Shown here: piece by piece, positions 62,501 to 64,000 of the stretch | Layout of the letters: every line of letters begins with the position of its first letter | How positions within the stretch are numbered: position 1 is the first letter of the stretch | Source of the DNA: Eublepharis macularius | Lineage: Eukaryota > Chordata > Lepidosauria > Squamata > Eublepharidae | Assembly (NCBI RefSeq): GCF_028583425.1 | Contig: NC_072793.1 | Span: 65,477,028-65,541,027 of the forward strand | Length of the DNA: 64,000 nucleotides | Direction: 5' to 3' | Notes under the pieces: model-generated | What the model was told of the DNA's origin: nothing | What the model saw: only the letters and a program-made list of their open reading frames with translations | Database searches by the model: none | Made by a program: the position numbers and the translations under genes

Positions 62501-63130
62501 GAATAACTGTAGATCTGAAGCAATCCAGCAAGTCAACCTCCTTTCTTAGCAGCACAATACTTGCCAGCAAGGAACCTAAACTACAGCCACACTTTTCTTC
62601 ACCCCTAGCTACCATCTTACAATTAAAAATGGGCCCTGACAGCATCTTAGATATGGGCCCTGACAGCATCTTAGTATCCAAGCACGTTCACCCCACAGTG
62701 AAGAATACTAACAAATGGATTGAAATAAGCACCAAAATAGCCCACTTTGCTTCGTAATTTTTTTTAAAAAAAATCTGTAGTCAAGCTGACCCCCAGCTAA
62801 ATTATTGTATTGCTCAAGAATGTTTTAAACAGGTTTGGACTACCCTAGAAGGATACACAAAGAAATCAGTAAATCAGCACTATAACAGAGAGATTAAACT
62901 GCTACTTACACCCACTTGTCTCGCTTTAATATCCAAAGGAAAAACATTATGTTCATATAAAGGCAGGTTAACTCACAAGCAAGAGGTAGAGAAATTTAAT
63001 ATTACCTCCTCTTTGATTTCTTCTTTTCCTTGTCCTACAGGCTTAGATTCTGGTTTTGCTGGTTCGTTGGGAGATAGGTAATCCTTGGTGTAGAGGCTTT
63101 CAAAGAGTTTATCAACAAAACCTGATGTTT
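20426..63130 (-). CDS. RBM27: RBM27, RNA-binding motif protein 27 (exons from the second part of the PWI-like domain to the stop; 5' end outside window)
   Basis: Nineteen exons on the minus strand join in a consistent reading phase and encode about 952 residues. The family (RBM26/RBM27) is nuclear and works with the ZFC3H1-MTR4 PAXT connection that sends polyadenylated nuclear RNA to the exosome; that role is family knowledge, not read here. Visible domains, from the N-terminus: the end of a PWI-like domain (GFVDKLFESLYTKDYL), an RS-rich linker, a CCCH finger (C-X8-C-X5-C-X3-H), proline-rich stretches, an RRM beginning TKLEVRKIPPELNNI, a Q-rich segment, a coiled coil, an RGRGRGRGGRGRG run, a second RRM and an acidic tail ending SRSWRR. 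The wording of the PWI end, the RS linker and the PVKHRLG region fits RBM27 rather than RBM26. The proline-rich exon that follows the VSER segment in mammals was not found. No frameshift or premature stop interrupts the exons. Confidence 0.95.
20967..21077 (-). CDS. RBM27: RBM27 coding exon R: end of RRM2
   Basis: This 111-bp exon encodes AANQGLKFKDRQLQISWHKP and then KVPSVSAEAEEEEPKEE. LQISWHKP is the last strand of RRM2 and an acidic tail follows. Acceptor TTTTAG, donor GTACTG, phase 0. Confidence 0.94.
21588..21674 (-). CDS. RBM27: RBM27 coding exon Q: middle of RRM2
   Basis: This 87-bp exon encodes KFGDIEGLHEEDSPLSVVLT and FKSRSEAEI, covering beta-2 and beta-3 of the second RRM (LSVVLTFKSRSEAE is the RNP1-like strand). 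Acceptor TTATAG, donor GTAAGT, phase 0. The upstream intron, 21675-25893, holds the half-L1. Confidence 0.94.
21956..23462 (+). mobile_element. ORF1-only L1 (half-L1, HAL1-like) with 16-bp TSD
   Basis: This 1.5-kb element sits antisense in the RBM27 intron between exons P and Q. It has a GC-rich 5' region (21960-22365), an ORF1 region (22370-23178), about 280 bp of 3' sequence and an A-rich tail. There is no ORF2. Direct repeats AAAAGGTAACACATTT at 21940-21955 and 23463-23478 flank it, so the element moved as this short unit rather than losing ORF2 afterwards. Its ORF1 is only distantly similar to that of the full-length L1 in this gene, so it is a different lineage. Confidence 0.85.
22370..23178 (+). 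pseudogene. ORF1-like protein of the half-L1, split by one frameshift
   Basis: The first part starts at ATG 22370 (MATKKQSPAVGKSVSA) and stops at 22603. The second, 22600-23178, runs in the next frame and carries the conserved ORF1 fold: coiled coil (KEVKLLENQLKGLQVDHAQ), RRM (LRLQNVKEEESENLKDLVSE, then LPREIIIDVSSKKTRDTILY) and C-terminal domain (REIKYKWLFPEGIWFSYKDQ). The two frames meet at an ATGA overlap. The simplest reading is a one-base indel near 22595; coupled translation of two proteins is possible but less likely. Confidence 0.75.
24430..24960 (+). repeat. Unidentified repeat with imperfect tandem GGTTCTGTTG motif
   Basis: Between about 24620 and 24720 the phrase (A/C)TTGGTTCTGTTG recurs at least four times with small variations about 30 bases apart. 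The flanks look like the 3' part of an old retroelement (AAATAAAAATCC near 24950). No family assigned. Confidence 0.35.
25090..25560 (+). mobile_element. Decayed L1 ORF2 C-terminal fragment
   Basis: The plus strand translates with stops into fragments such as FKLRLIQQKIMFRVYWIPQH followed by NCWHNLLDLSLNHMLWMHP, which match the late ORF2 pattern (Y-K-I-x-R-W-Y, then Cys and H-MWW) also seen in the intact L1 at 29982-33743. It is old and broken, antisense to RBM27. Confidence 0.55.
25894..26085 (-). CDS. RBM27: RBM27 coding exon P: RGG-like run and start of RRM2
   Basis: This 192-bp exon encodes AARLGILPVGCGKGMSAQS, the RNA-binding-type run RGRGRGRGGRGRG, then NHMVVDHRPKALTIGGFVEE and DELLQHFS. 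HRPKALTIGGF is beta-1 of the second RRM. Acceptor CTATAG, donor GTAAGT. Confidence 0.95.
26470..26574 (-). CDS. RBM27: RBM27 coding exon O: coiled coil, part 3
   Basis: This 105-bp exon encodes AQKELLDAELDYHKRLSSGE, then DTTELRKKLNQLQVE, the last helix before the RGG-like region. Acceptor TTCAAG, donor GTAAAT, phase 0 at both ends. Confidence 0.93.
27345..27410 (-). mobile_element. LINE 3' end fragment in RBM27 intron
   Basis: TTCTATCCCACCTTTCTCTG and GGACTCAAGGCAG resemble the same LINE 3' end in reverse. Short and diverged. Confidence 0.4.
28108..28272 (-). CDS. RBM27: RBM27 coding exon N: coiled coil, part 2
   Basis: This 165-bp exon encodes MLISKLEKNKAMKPEERAEI, MKTLKELTGKISQLKDELKT and a Ser/Thr/Lys tail ending KSKTE. 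Acceptor ACATAG. The donor is the weak GTCAGT, and the frame stays open for about 77 codons beyond it, to a stop at about 27879, so use of a downstream donor or intron retention would first add novel residues. The junction chosen here gives the family-typical TE-AQKELLD. Confidence 0.88.
28394..28468 (-). CDS. RBM27: RBM27 coding exon M: coiled coil, part 1
   Basis: This 75-bp exon encodes EAMKLQQDMRKKKQEMLEKQ and then IECQK, a highly charged helix with heptad-like spacing. Acceptor TTAG, donor GTAGGC, phase 0 at both ends. Confidence 0.92.
29982..33743 (-). CDS. L1 ORF2 protein: endonuclease and reverse transcriptase, intact
   Basis: This 1253-residue protein has no internal stop. The N-terminal APE-type endonuclease shows LSWNVNGLN (N11), CLQETHI (E40), LAGDFNGV and VGSDHNPIMW, the expected metal and catalytic positions. 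The reverse transcriptase shows GKAPGPDGLTAKFYK, NYRPISLLNNDYKIFAKILA, QAGFLPDRQIRDN, GTRQGCPLSPLLFIL and the catalytic AFADD near residue 695. The C-terminal cysteine segment CWKCKKHEGSLYHMWWSC near residue 1115 is present. Its length is close to typical vertebrate L1 ORF2 proteins (about 1275). It nicks DNA and primes reverse transcription of L1 RNA at the target. Confidence 0.95.
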   Translation of the reverse strand: MSMECKVLSWNVNGLNSPNKRKNTFHWLLKQKCDIVCLQETHIRKQDVKYLKSGKLGKEYVAASNKKKRGVVLYIKEELQPKFVMRDVEARFVAVECIWNLKRVLVVGLYAPNGAKESFFEDLRKHLDDLAYDQIILAGDFNGVTDLELDKKTTTAQKKRGLLPKLFFELIQQETLEDVWRREYPKSRQFTFYSARHSTLSRIDMIWASKDLALWTKEVEIMPMVGSDHNPIMWKFGKKRKRKAWRINEDLLQERENMEILRRETKFFIQYNVNKEVPTNKVWDAYKAVVRGILMDLNGRARKKKEEKRQEIEEKIKAKEIQLKKRPGKKKVYQEIKILQEQLTAMSNKELEWNLKRLNQKAFEGANKPGKYLAWQLKKKREKKIINKICEDNKTYLEQATISRAFYKFYAKLYNKKEVNKESIASYLEKTKLPEISEAWRNKLNSEVTDEEISKAIQSANLGKAPGPDGLTAKFYKTMANELAPFLKEVMNGVLRDQRIPETWSEANISLIPKEGQDLTNVKNYRPISLLNNDYKIFAKILAERLKGWLSEVIEEEQAGFLPDRQIRDNLRTVINAIEYYDKRCDKEVGFFFVDAEKAFDNLNWDFMFATMEKLQLGERFIRAIKEIYRDQTAAIVVNDELTKKLTISKGTRQGCPLSPLLFILVLEILMIQIRQDDEIRGIKIKDYSYKVRAFADDIMLIVEDPLENMPRVIDKIKEFGDLAGFFINKKKSKILCKNMTKQKQQLLMETTDCEVTSKVKYLGVELTAKNIDLFKNNYEKLWTQIERDLIKWNRLNLSWLGRIAAVKMNVLPRVMFLLQTIPIIRDSKQFEKWQRKISDFVWAGKKPRVKVKVLQDAKERGGMQLPNLRLYHDAICLVWLKEWMTLKNKKLLALEGYKKIFGWHAYLWHDKVKVNSMFLHHFVRRSLYIIWKKYRIYLQEGTPLWVVPYEVIDPRAVDNEQQCLTYKEITKTEASKLRIKTQEELSPNYDWFQYRQIRDLYNSDSVKGGIRIENSELEQTLLKEDKKRISKVYQVLLKWYTEDEIVKTQMVKWAINFNKEITMEAWEYLWKTTMKTTTCINIKENIYKMIYRWYMTPKKIALGNLNTSNKCWKCKKHEGSLYHMWWSCEVARQYWGEIIREMSEILQFQINKNPELLLLNLGMEGIPAQHRTLIFYMTAAARLLYAQKWKVQEVPTIEDWTYKLLYMAEMDKMTRKLRDLDSGQFNTDWEKLKQYLEKKWEVGGKLWQFENY
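33740..34534 (-). CDS. L1 ORF1 protein (RNA-binding chaperone), intact
   Basis: This 264-residue protein begins MSKKEWQSAIENLDKNLDKK. Residues about 15-105 are a long coiled coil rich in K and E heptads (trimerisation in known L1 ORF1p). The RRM follows (LRFRGLPEVEGKSAQEQMTE, then LPRDVIVQFTTRNMKERI), and a C-terminal domain (RYRWELPEGVSFEF, ending DLPTRL). Known L1 ORF1p coats its own RNA as a trimer. Its stop overlaps the ORF2 start as ATGA, which suggests termination-reinitiation for ORF2 translation. Confidence 0.93.
   Translation of the reverse strand: MSKKEWQSAIENLDKNLDKKLLDMIKELKDTKLELIKEVKEVTQTVKSELSEVKKGMETIRSELQGTQQRVKTVEDAMENLADTQQTEMRLVKGRMSVAETKHMEKQLRFRGLPEVEGKSAQEQMTEVLAEYLGKEEEEVVAILDVAYRVNSRIATQRKLPRDVIVQFTTRNMKERIVTKQFQDPLEIDGKTIIIMKELPRSVLLDRKKYKVLIQILKDMKIRYRWELPEGVSFEFGGAKKRIRSEREMERFIKDNEKDLPTRL
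35594..35624 (+). repeat. (GT)n run followed by poly-G
   Basis: About ten GT units and a G-run lie in the RBM27 intron next to the full-length L1. Confidence 0.85.
35719..35838 (-). CDS. RBM27: RBM27 coding exon L: segment leading into the coiled coil
   Basis: This 120-bp exon encodes MFPTSAHMKMVYSSSNLKTS, then KSTTGNKSHDVQEVLKKKQ, running into the coiled coil of the next exons. Acceptor TTCAG, donor GTAGGT. It is phase 0 at both ends. The next intron, down to 28468, carries the full-length L1. Confidence 0.93.
36796..36939 (-). CDS. RBM27: RBM27 coding exon K: PVKHRLG linker
   Basis: This 144-bp exon (48 codons, phase 0 at both ends) encodes VTNKPVTSGSYVINKVPVKH, RLGATSGNQPDSQHLLVSQS and SAAAGDAQ. 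The NKVPVKHRLG block is conserved in RBM27. Acceptor TTGCAG, donor GTAAGT. Confidence 0.93.
37067..37339 (-). CDS. RBM27: RBM27 coding exon J: second half of RRM1 and Q-rich stretch
   Basis: This 273-bp exon encodes VAFRSDPEAALIQYLTNDEA, then AISSTEAVLNNRFIRVLWHR, finishing the RRM (ALIQYL at the RNP1 strand, FIRVLWHRE as the last strand). A glutamine- and proline-rich tail follows, including six consecutive Gln from CAG codons near 37154-37177 and more Q, L and H residues. Acceptor CTTAG; the donor GTGTAG is weak. The Q-run is a possible source of length variation. Confidence 0.94.
38205..38433 (-). mobile_element. Sauria-type SINE, minus strand
   Basis: In reverse complement, GGTTAGAGTTTCCGACTAGG and GGTTTGAATCACCC form the head; TCCATTTTATCCTCACAACT marks the body and TATAAATGAAGTGATATTTC the 3' end. 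It is intronic in RBM27 and in the same orientation as the gene. Confidence 0.75.
39185..39338 (-). CDS. RBM27: RBM27 coding exon I: first half of RRM1
   Basis: This 154-bp exon encodes QSNNNQNKPGFPKKNQYTN and then the start of the RRM, TKLEVRKIPPELNNITQLN with HFSKFGTIVNIQ. KLEVRKIP supplies beta-1 (an RNP2-like position) and HFSKFGTIVNIQ helix alpha-1 to beta-2. It ends in phase 0. Acceptor TTCAG, donor GTAAAC. Confidence 0.95.
39935..41010 (+). mobile_element. BovB (RTE) LINE fragment, decayed reverse transcriptase
   Basis: The plus strand translates, with stops, into RTE-type pieces: LFNLHTEHIIRKLD near 40250, then YGCESWTIKANRKKTDSFEM and VLYFGHIKRRPTGK near 40680-40865. These match the BovB reverse transcriptase end (CLFNLYAEYI, YGCE-WT, FGHI-RR). 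The BovB 3' end lies at 41700-41790, beyond a non-BovB insertion. BovB is frequent in squamates, supporting that origin. Confidence 0.7.
41015..41700 (+). mobile_element. LTR-like insertion splitting the BovB copy
   Basis: About 0.7 kb of unrelated sequence separates the BovB body from its tail. It begins TGTACTGCTGGCAG, has a polyadenylation-type AATAAAATTTATTTTC near 41487 and no coding similarity. A solo LTR is the likeliest reading, but I found no clear target duplication. Confidence 0.3.
41700..41790 (+). mobile_element. BovB 3' end
   Basis: GGTCATTAATTCATAGGGCT followed by GTAAGTCTTAAGCAACTTAA is the typical squamate BovB 3' tail pattern (GGTC...ATAAGTCGGAAGCGACTTGA). It belongs with the body at 39935-41010. 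Confidence 0.6.
41890..43096 (+). mobile_element. L2-type LINE fragment, decayed reverse transcriptase with intact 3' end
   Basis: The plus strand shows LLLDISAAFDSVDHAILLRH near 42000, FYVKPLGELIRSYRIGCYQY and ADDTQLCIS near 42210-42290, then VISRLVYCNALYKGLP near 42580, in the order seen in L2/CR1-type polymerases. It ends in CCTTGAGTCTCAGAGAGAAA and an AAATAA-rich tail at 43050-43096. Confidence 0.8.
43216..43363 (-). CDS. RBM27: RBM27 coding exon H: linker before the first RRM
   Basis: This 148-bp exon encodes AANIIIQTEPPIGIMSNSTN, then RVVLEPDNRKRVSNTMEGPS and KKPWIV, ending with two bases of a lysine codon. The EPD(N/S)RKR wording is family-conserved and could act as a basic nuclear signal. 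Acceptor TTTCAG, donor GTAAGA. Confidence 0.93.
44339..44488 (-). CDS. RBM27: RBM27 coding exon G: YEPDGYNPEAPSI segment
   Basis: This 150-bp exon reads TYEPDGYNPEAPSITSAGRS and then SQYRQFFSRTPMQRPNLIGL, a block shared by RBM26 and RBM27. Acceptor AATAG, donor GTGAGA. It starts and ends in the same phase as its neighbours, so joining it directly to exon F keeps the frame and gives histidine at the junction. Confidence 0.94.
44489..46275 (-). other. RBM27 intron between exons F and G (1.8 kb)
   Basis: This is AT-rich without recognisable elements. I read through it for the proline-rich exon present in mammalian RBM27 between these two exons and found none. Confidence 0.55.
46276..46410 (-). 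CDS. RBM27: RBM27 coding exon F: proline-rich linker
   Basis: This 135-bp exon encodes PPLSQSNLINNRDQPGTTTV followed by PPPLPQNLLYTVSE and ends with a single C of a split codon. Acceptor TTACAG, donor GTAAGC. In mammals a further exon beginning QPMYSREH follows here as I recall; no matching sequence is visible before the next exon at 44488. Confidence 0.92.
46411..48245 (-). other. RBM27 intron between exons E and F (1.8 kb)
   Basis: Holds the hAT-related fragment at 46963-47345. The rest (47400-48240) shows no gene or known repeat. Confidence 0.5.
46963..47345 (+). mobile_element. Probable one-ended fragment related to the hAT foldback
   Basis: TTAGAGGTGTGCACC resembles the TAGGGGTGTGC end of the 3.7-kb hAT element, followed by GCACCGGAAAA and A-rich repeats. 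A duplicated block (TTTGGTGGGGATTTCCCCGC at 47280, similar to 47194) lies inside. No matching right end was found. Confidence 0.35.
48246..48476 (-). CDS. RBM27: RBM27 coding exon E: second half of CCCH zinc finger and proline-rich segment
   Basis: This 231-bp exon completes the zinc finger with ERGFCVLGDLCQFDH, giving C-X8-C-X5-C-X3-H across the junction. It continues through a conserved acidic and hydrophobic piece (DPLVVDEVSLPSMIPF) into a proline-rich run (PPPPPGLPPPGMLMPP). The run is shorter than the GP-repeat of the human protein as I recall it. The acceptor is TTACAG and the donor GTAAGA. Confidence 0.94.
49257..49514 (-). CDS. RBM27: RBM27 coding exon D: linker and first half of CCCH zinc finger
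   Basis: This 258-bp exon has an AACAG acceptor and a GTATGT donor. It reads EHRERAKFKCERSDMESSYN, then a Ser/Thr/Asn-rich stretch (VTVIAPAHHPENTTESWSNY) and ends PPKRRCRDYD plus one base. The first cysteine of the CCCH finger (CRDYD) is here; the other three zinc ligands lie in the next exon, so the finger is split by an intron. Confidence 0.93.
50238..50452 (-). CDS. RBM27: RBM27 coding exon C: RS-rich linker
   Basis: This 215-bp exon encodes RTRERKRDDGKWRDYDRYYD, an aromatic and charged stretch, then DWRRGRSKSRSKSRGLSRS and further RS dipeptides, typical of nuclear speckle and splicing-linked proteins. The acceptor is a tandem AAGCAG, so splicing after the first AG (50452) or the second (50449) adds or removes one serine without shifting the frame. 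The donor is GTGAGT and the exon ends with one base of a split codon. Confidence 0.92.
50788..50905 (-). repeat. DIRS inverted terminal repeat, left copy
   Basis: This stretch, with GGGGAGAGATTTTAAACTCT, GGGCACCCTTCTCCCAC and TTTGTTTCCCACCAAAA, pairs as an inverted copy with 58010-58128. Divergence of roughly 15-20% by eye suggests an old element. Confidence 0.65.
51285..51640 (-). pseudogene. DIRS tyrosine recombinase, C-terminal part
   Basis: The minus strand reads NTFPPVPIPVSQWSLSVVSA, then MLSPFEPMASYYMALLSCKV and SFLVTITCAQWVGELIAL, the continuation of the recombinase. The catalytic arginine expected in the T-S-A-R-R-V-x-E-L motif is replaced here (TCAQWVGEL), a sign of decay. It is separated from the N-terminal part by about 4.3 kb of inserted DNA. 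Confidence 0.72.
52076..52210. repeat. Subterminal GCCGAAAG repeats, left end of hAT foldback
   Basis: The octamer GCCGAAAG and its complement CTTTCGGC recur many times within 140 bp of the left end. A matching cluster lies at 55625-55785. Short subterminal repeats of this kind are where hAT transposases usually bind; that function is inferred. Confidence 0.6.
52470..52980. repeat. Tandem repeat of about 176-181 bp, three copies, left arm
   Basis: Copies start with GCCAGGGGTNGCATTTTGCA at 52487, 52663 and 52844. Each holds the palindrome TTTTGCATGCAAAA, a C-rich CCCACCCC(T)CC run and ACTTGGGGGGG. The mirror set is at about 54865-55360. Confidence 0.85.
53495..54077. repeat. Tandem repeat of 131-135 bp, about 4.4 copies, left side of the fold
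   Basis: Units begin ACTCACTT(A/C)ACAT at 53495, 53628, 53761, 53896 and 54027. The first units are almost identical and the innermost are more diverged. Each carries CACTTTATTTCTTGAACAG and an AGCAGGGGGG run. Confidence 0.88.
54110..54350. repeat. Inverted copies of the 133-bp repeat, about 2 copies, right side of the fold
   Basis: The same 133-bp unit appears here in reverse complement, but only about twice against 4.4 on the left. The array has therefore changed in copy number on one arm since the inverted structure formed. Confidence 0.8.
54865..55360. repeat. Inverted mirror of the 176-181 bp tandem repeat, right arm
   Basis: Three units carry TTTTG(C/T)ATGCAAAATGCC followed by ACCCCTGGCAA in reverse orientation to 52470-52980. 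Spacing matches the left arm. Confidence 0.85.
55625..55785. repeat. Subterminal CGAAACGTTTCGGC repeats, right end of hAT foldback
   Basis: The palindromic CGAAACGTTTCGG occurs three times with CCGAAAG units, mirroring the left-end cluster at 52076-52210. The right end is more regular than the left, suggesting the two ends have diverged or one has expanded. Confidence 0.6.
55930..56276 (-). pseudogene. DIRS tyrosine recombinase, N-terminal part
   Basis: The minus-strand ORF includes LSVSSIKVHLAAISAIHQPV and DGKTVFSYYISRQFLKGL, matching the core-binding part of DIRS tyrosine recombinases (SSIKVYLAAISAFH, then RFLKGL in relatives). It is preceded by PFPCPLAMIFNCLMSLTKTG. The ORF then runs out where the LTR-like and hAT material begins. 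Confidence 0.72.
56280..57790 (-). pseudogene. Decayed gag-like ORF of the DIRS element
   Basis: With stops and shifts, the minus strand reads CETKMLHTDLHNLCLLCLGE and HCQCFTPTARSD near 57790-57690, a cysteine-rich start typical of DIRS gag. Later come FSPNENFGLFSEQI near 56870 and NKEG-KLNALG-KVYSTT near 56510, the conserved block before the reverse transcriptase. It shows no capsid function by itself. Confidence 0.65.
58010..58128 (-). repeat. DIRS inverted terminal repeat, right copy
   Basis: The sequence contains TTTTGGTGGGAAACAAACTG, GGGAGAAGGGTGCCCCC and TTAAAATCTCTCTCC, the reverse complement of the blocks at 50788-50905. It lies just 5' of the gag-like region on the minus strand. Confidence 0.65.
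58853..58935 (-). CDS. RBM27: RBM27 coding exon B: charged linker
   Basis: This 83-bp exon has a TTTCAG acceptor and a GTTAGT donor. It encodes ESFEEEREGKKKKYTSPQKN and then RSDSNEQ, and ends with two bases of a split codon. The lysine-rich KKKKYTSPQK stretch is a plausible nuclear localisation signal. The intron downstream of it (50453-58852) is the one filled by the DIRS and hAT elements. Confidence 0.9.
59745..59800 (+). mobile_element. L2-type LINE 3' end, plus strand
   Basis: CTGCCTTGACTCAGTGAGAA then GGCTATAAATAACATA is the L2-type 3' terminus. It lies in the intron between exons A and B. Confidence 0.5.
60858..61065 (+). mobile_element. Sauria-type SINE, plus strand
   Basis: GTTAGTGTCTCAGACTAAGA and GGTTCAAATC form the tRNA-like head, followed by CTACCTCACAGGGTTACTGT and GGTAAAATGGAGGAG, the usual Sauria SINE body. 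It lies in the RBM27 intron between exons A and B. Confidence 0.75.
63006..63130 (-). CDS. RBM27: RBM27 coding exon A (first in window): end of PWI-like domain
   Basis: This 125-bp exon lies between a CTGCCAG acceptor and a GTAATA donor. It begins with two bases completing a codon from an exon outside the window, then reads TSGFVDKLFESLYTKDYL and continues into an acidic stretch ending EEIKEE. This is the last helix of the PWI-like fold of RBM26/27, and the GFVDKLFES wording is that of RBM27. The exon ends in phase 0. The upstream exon with the initiator methionine is beyond 64000. Confidence 0.93.
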
Positions 63131-64000
63131 CTGGCAGAAAAATCAGACAGAAAAGATTTGAAATCTTAAAAAAGGAAATCTGGTAAGAAAACTGAAGGAA
63201 AAGGGAAACACTTATTTTCCTTTCCTTCCTGCCCTCAGGGCATTTTGTCCGGGTTTTTTTCCCACTTGGAAAAACTAAAAGTTTTGGAAGCAACTTAATA
63301 TCAATTTTGAAATATTTTCATTTTATAATGATGATTAAACTACTTTCAACACAAAGTTTACAAAATATTGTTTTAAACGGCCTATTTATTGCCTTAATTT
63401 TTTTAATTGTAAGAATGTACAGTTTACTCTAGATGTGTTCAACTCTCAAGTTCTCGTCTGCTTTAGATTCCTCCACCTTCTAACAATGAATAAAAATTTG
63501 AAAGAGTACAGAGTACAGCATATTTTAGTCTATGTTGATGAAGAGACCAAAAAAAGGTACCAAAAATGAAAGTTAAAAATAGGAAGTTATTGATCTTTCA
63601 GAAACCAGTTCTAGTGAGAAAAGATGGTAATATTTTTAATTAATCAAGCATGGTCATATTATTTTCAAGAAAAACATTAATTCATTTTATTAAATTAAAT
63701 AAATCTAAATAAAATATTAAGATGCTCTATACAAATTAGTTTAAACGTATAGATATTTTTAATATCTATACATTAAAAAAATAATTTTTACTGAAAGATT
63801 TTAAAATCAAAAATTAAAAAGGGACAAAAGAAAAACAAAAAGGAAGAAAGAATAAATAGAGAACAAGAAAAAATAATTAAAAATATGAAGGAAAAGTTTT
63901 GGATTTTCTCTACGACAAACATTGGCATGATTACAGAATTCACACTAGTCTATTGTTATCAGAACAAAACTTCTTTTTCTATAATCCTTTCCCCCCTCTT
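63131..64000 (-). other. RBM27 intron reaching the end of the window
   Basis: This is AT-rich with A-runs near 63770-63890. No exon fitting the start of the PWI-like domain (family wording LKSWL...ICDADP) is present, so the 5' exon or exons are outside. Confidence 0.65.

Larger units (their letters stand above)
58936..63005 (-). other. RBM27 intron between exons A and B (4.1 kb)
   Basis: Contains one Sauria-type SINE and one L2-type end; the remainder is AT-rich with no recognisable element or gene. Confidence 0.6.

Noticed and set aside
1..64000. CRISPR arrays, operons or bacterial features
   Set aside because: The regular tandem repeats here have no spacers and lie inside transposons. Spliced exons and SINE/LINE content show animal nuclear DNA.

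Overview
This window is vertebrate nuclear DNA, most likely from a squamate reptile (lizard or snake). It has long introns with GT-AG splice sites, Sauria-type tRNA-derived SINEs, a decayed BovB (RTE) LINE, several L2/CR1-type LINE remains, DIRS and hAT elements, a full-length L1 and long tetranucleotide repeats. The species cannot be named from the sequence alone.

The only host gene I can support is RBM27 on the minus strand. Nineteen coding exons run from 63130 down to the stop codon at 20428-20426. Their reading phases chain together without a break and give about 952 residues. They encode, in order: the end of the N-terminal PWI-like domain, a charged and RS-rich linker, one CCCH zinc finger, proline-rich segments, a first RRM followed by a Q-rich stretch, a coiled coil, an RGG-like run, a second RRM and an acidic tail ending in SRSWRR. 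The first exon or exons, with the start codon and promoter, lie beyond 64000. A presumed 3' UTR of about 3.1 kb runs from 20425 to near 17270. Positions 1 to about 17265 are intergenic and mostly repeats. No POU4F3, the downstream neighbour in mammals as I recall, is visible.

The mobile DNA is the most striking content. (1) 29309-35444 is a 6.1 kb L1 on the minus strand with both ORFs open and a perfect 20-bp target-site duplication. (2) 21956-23462 is a 1.5 kb ORF1-only L1 (half-L1) with a 16-bp duplication. (3) The intron between 50452 and 58853 carries nested elements: a DIRS retrotransposon (inverted ends, gag, tyrosine recombinase, no reverse transcriptase), apparently split by an LTR-like segment, which is itself split by a 3.7 kb hAT-type element (52062-55793) with a perfect 8-bp duplication. 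The hAT element is almost entirely one large inverted repeat, with internal satellites of about 180 and 133 bp. (4) In the intergenic part there is a 1.0 kb solo LTR (13758-14770) with a long ORF, and a 536-bp hAT MITE (12964-13499) that contains a second palindromic element.

These elements do not work together as a system. They are independent insertions. The parts likely to matter for RBM27 are the giant hairpin and the sense-oriented intact L1, because both are transcribed within the RBM27 pre-mRNA.
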